DNA of 58,000 nucleotides from Adiantum capillus-veneris (taxonomy: Eukaryota; Streptophyta; Polypodiopsida; Polypodiales; Pteridaceae): NCBI GenBank assembly GCA_014529385.2, contig CM043965.1:13287912-13345911 (forward strand), given 5' to 3'. This document shows, one piece after another, positions 55,739-58,000 of the stretch (its first letter is position 1; every line of letters starts with the position of its first letter). The position numbers were made by a program, and so were the translations under genes. The notes beneath the pieces are model-generated. The model saw only the letters and a program-made list of their open reading frames with translations, had not been told where the DNA came from and did no database searches.

Positions 55739-57340
55739 CCTCTCTGTTGGAAAGCAATTGTCCTCTGTTGCGCAAGATAAAAATCTGCAAACAACACTTG
55801 TCAAAAACAATAATTAGAAATCTATATCAAATAGTAAAAGAAAAATCCATAAAATTAGACACATCGGTTATGCCTGTCGTCATCCACATACTACCTATTC
55901 TAGTGTCCCATACCACTAGAATAAGTAGTATATGTCATATCCTCATGAAGCAGGATATCATTGGTCACACTCATCATTGTATAAATCAATTCTCATCAAT
56001 CTCAAGTTCACTTTCATAAATACTGTCGCGATAGAAAATCATCATATACCAAATCCAAATCCAAATCCAAATCCAAAATATCTTTCATTTTCCATACCCG
56101 GGTAACAAAATCATACCAGTTACAGTGGTGGCCAGCCAATGTAGCATGATTTTGTGATCGGTGTTGCCTCAACCAGCAAGTCTACACCAATAAGACGTGT
56201 TGCCTATTAAATCGGCGAATCTGCATTGGATATTGTTTAAAAGTCATGAATCTGTAGTTTATCAATGTGCTGCCTAAATCAGTGGATCTGCACCAAGATG
56301 AGTATCTACACACTGCCTAAATTGGTGAATCTGTGTGCACGTGACCAATGGACTAGACAAGGCATAATAAAAATATAACATTTATCACATGTGTGAGATC
56401 AATTTGGAGCATGTTTGGGTAGGAGGTTACTTACAAACTGTTGTTCATGAATCCAAAATATCTTAGCTGATGTGAGTAGCTATAGAGCTTAATGACAAAT
56501 CATGTCAACCAAAATTTCAGTCAATGTAAGTAGGAGCCAAGATGTGAGAAGTGTTTGATTTCATAGTGTATAGGACAATGACAAATATGAACAGAATAGT
56601 GATGTATTCGATGGACATACCTAGAGGGTATGTTGCAGCTGAAAACATATGTACCTGTGTGTTCATGTAGAGAGAGCTGCGTTGTCTTTTTGGATGGAAT
56701 TAGTAAACACATCAAGGCGTACTGTGACACAATCTTGTATGAGAGAGTCAATATACTCAACCAAGTAGTAATGTACAGATTAGGTTAGATATTTGATTGA
56801 TAACAAGCAAGGAAGGTATTATATAATCTAATAGAACATGGCTAGTATATTATCACTCAAGATTTTTAAAGTAATTTTCCAAATATAACAATGAGATGAC
56901 TTATATGTTTTCCTCACATTATGGTCTGCATCAGTTGGTGCGAATCTGAAACAATAAACAAGTTAGAAAAATGAAGATCAGTATCAAAATCATTTGGTTA
57001 AGTTTAGTAAAGACAGAGATTGGTATTTTTGTAAAGTTGTGGTAAACTTAAGAAAGATAATGGTGTTGTCTATTGCGACTGTAATTAACAACCAGTAAAA
57101 GATAACAATGAGCCATTTGAAGAGGAAAAAATCAAGAAATCTTCACAATTTTATAAGTGCAATAAATTTTAAGCCCTACAAATGAGTTTATGGCAGTTGA
57201 CAACCTCGGTAGATGGAAGGAGACACAAAAAGATCATGAGTATGAGTCATAGCATTAGTTATATGAGTTTGCAAAAGTGGTTATCACAAACCACTCTTAG
57301 AGTAGGAACGTGTGTAGATATTGTCATACACAATTTTGTA
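55739..57340. repeat. F internal unit 2
   Basis: It begins TACCTCTCTGTTGGAAAGCA and follows unit 1 in order: hairpins at 55896-55923 and about 55938-55958, motif cluster at 56160-56335, then GGACCAATGGACTAG-like and GATTAGGTTAGAT-like stretches. Confidence 0.8.
56160..56335. repeat. TGCCTAAATCGGCG motif cluster, unit 2
   Basis: Four more divergent copies of the same motif, in the same relative position as in unit 1. Confidence 0.8.
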
Positions 57341-57356
57341 CTTAACATTTCCCTCT

Positions 57357-57560
57357 TGCACGTATTTCATTTATAGATTTCTTTAATGCCCAAAAATGAG
57401 TACAAACTGGCCGGTCGGACATAATTGGCCAAAGCTCATAAAGAGCACTTGAATAATCAAGTATACATAAACTGTAATATCCTTCTGCATAATCCATTAT
57501 CTGCTGATGCTTTTGCCACCTGTCAGCTACAATAGATAATAAAATATCAATTCTATAACA
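57357..57560. repeat. F end segment, right copy
   Basis: It matches 53148-53350 and ends exactly at the inferred right boundary of F. Confidence 0.85.
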
Positions 57561-58000
57561 TATGACGTATGCGGAAGCGGTGGCTTATGCAAGAGGTCGG
57601 ACCAAAAATATTTTGCAGAAGCGTCAAATGAAATTGGGATTGTTGAATCCGATGGTGCCTATGCTAGCTGATGTGATGGAGGGAAAGGCAAAGCTGATGC
57701 AAGAGAGTCTACCTACGCAAGAAGAGCCAAGGTTCTTTGGTTGCAAAGAGATGGAGTTGTTCCTATGCTCAAGATGCTGGTTAGAGAGATGCCAGCTATG
57801 GAGGAGGTGCAAGTGGCTCCAAACAAGACGAAGGATGTATGGTCAAGATCATGTATGGTTGGTCAAGCTCCTTGGGTTTGTGGTTGTGATGTGAAAGTAA
57901 AGTTTGCAAACGAGGTCACAGCAATAGAGATAGATGAAATTTCGGATCCCAAAACAGAAGGAGATGATGAGGCCATCTATAGTAGCTCTCTAGATCTGGA
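57561..58000 (+). pseudogene. G2 Gag, downstream part
   Basis: It resumes with MTYAEAVAYARGRTKNILQK, the equivalent of G1 NYNGVVAIAKAKSRKIK. It continues MVPMLADVMEGKAKLMQESL, then in another frame LVREMPAMEEVQVAPNK and PWVCGCDVKVKFANEVTAIE. No zinc knuckle is seen before the window ends. The later frame is probably the linker toward protease. Confidence 0.65.

Larger units (their letters stand above)
52873..57560. mobile_element. F: 4688-bp non-coding insertion in G2 gag
   Basis: It starts TGCTACAAACG and ends TTCTATAACA. No open frame resembles a protein. It contains two diverged tandem units (about 53351-55738 and 55739-57340), a segment found at both ends (53148-53350 and 57357-57560), conserved hairpins and a repeated motif. 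The left 270 bases (52873-53147) are unique. A TATA-like CTATAAAT on the minus strand occurs in both copies of the end segment (near 53165 and 57373). The class is unknown: ends TG..CA suggest an LTR-type element, but the ends are not full direct repeats and the duplication is 3 bp. Confidence 0.7.

Noticed and set aside
52873-57560. F as an ordinary LTR retrotransposon
   Set aside because: The left 270 bases have no counterpart at the right end, the target duplication is 3 bp, and there is no gag, pol, primer-binding site or polypurine tract.
52873-57560. F as a cut-and-paste DNA transposon
   Set aside because: The ends show only weak inverted similarity (TGCTACA versus TGTTATA), and no transposase is visible.

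Overview
This window looks like nuclear DNA of a land plant with a large, repeat-rich genome. Every coding stretch I can identify belongs to an LTR retrotransposon; I see no host gene, rRNA, tRNA or CRISPR array. The evidence is plant-type Ty3 and Ty1 polyproteins, primer-binding sites of known plant element types, CT/GA and CA microsatellites, and nested insertions. One Ty3 lineage (element B, RT motif FIDD) is unlike the common flowering-plant lineages, so a fern, lycophyte, bryophyte or gymnosperm is possible. The species cannot be fixed from sequence alone.

Layout. (1) 1-18256: a minus-strand Ty3 element, T1 (Tat/Athila-like by its primer-binding site and RT), running off the left edge. 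Its 5' LTR is at 17240-18256 and its gag-pol region is split by (2) a well-preserved plus-strand Ty1/copia element, Cp1, at 4497-11783, with 210-bp LTRs and a GTAAG target duplication. (3) 18257-19498: the 3' end of a plus-strand LTR element, T2, with an unidentified coding remnant, polypurine tract and LTR. (4) 19499-24322: no genes, several microsatellites. (5) 24323-26900: H, a gag-protease remnant with no polymerase. (6) 26898-30012: G1, a second gag family. (7) 30013-32512: element A (LTR, gag, start of protease). (8) 32513-33592: the 3' end of a chromovirus, C (chromodomain and LTR). (9) 33593-39290: D, a nearly complete chromovirus-like element. (10) 39291-45240: element B on the minus strand (LTR, pol), followed by the upstream half of C's integrase. 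(11) 45531-49573: C2, a chromovirus sharing the LTR tail of C. (12) 49574-52440: E, a gutted copia derivative. (13) 52460-58000: G2, a gag related to G1, split by F, a 4.69-kb non-coding insertion.

The most notable result is structural. Blocks 7 to 10 make sense if 32,512-44,942 is an inversion. Flipping it in silico rejoins A to B inside the protease and the two halves of C inside the integrase, both in frame, with both breakpoints on a GATC. Other points of interest are a duplicated integrase zinc-binding module in T1, a perfect 24-nt palindrome repeated in the T1 leader, and element F, which holds two diverged tandem units with conserved hairpins and a repeated roughly 24-nt motif. Almost all pol genes here are broken. 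Most in-frame stops are single C-to-T changes (CGA, CAG or CAA), as expected for methylated, silenced plant transposons. I did not find a convincing new cellular system.
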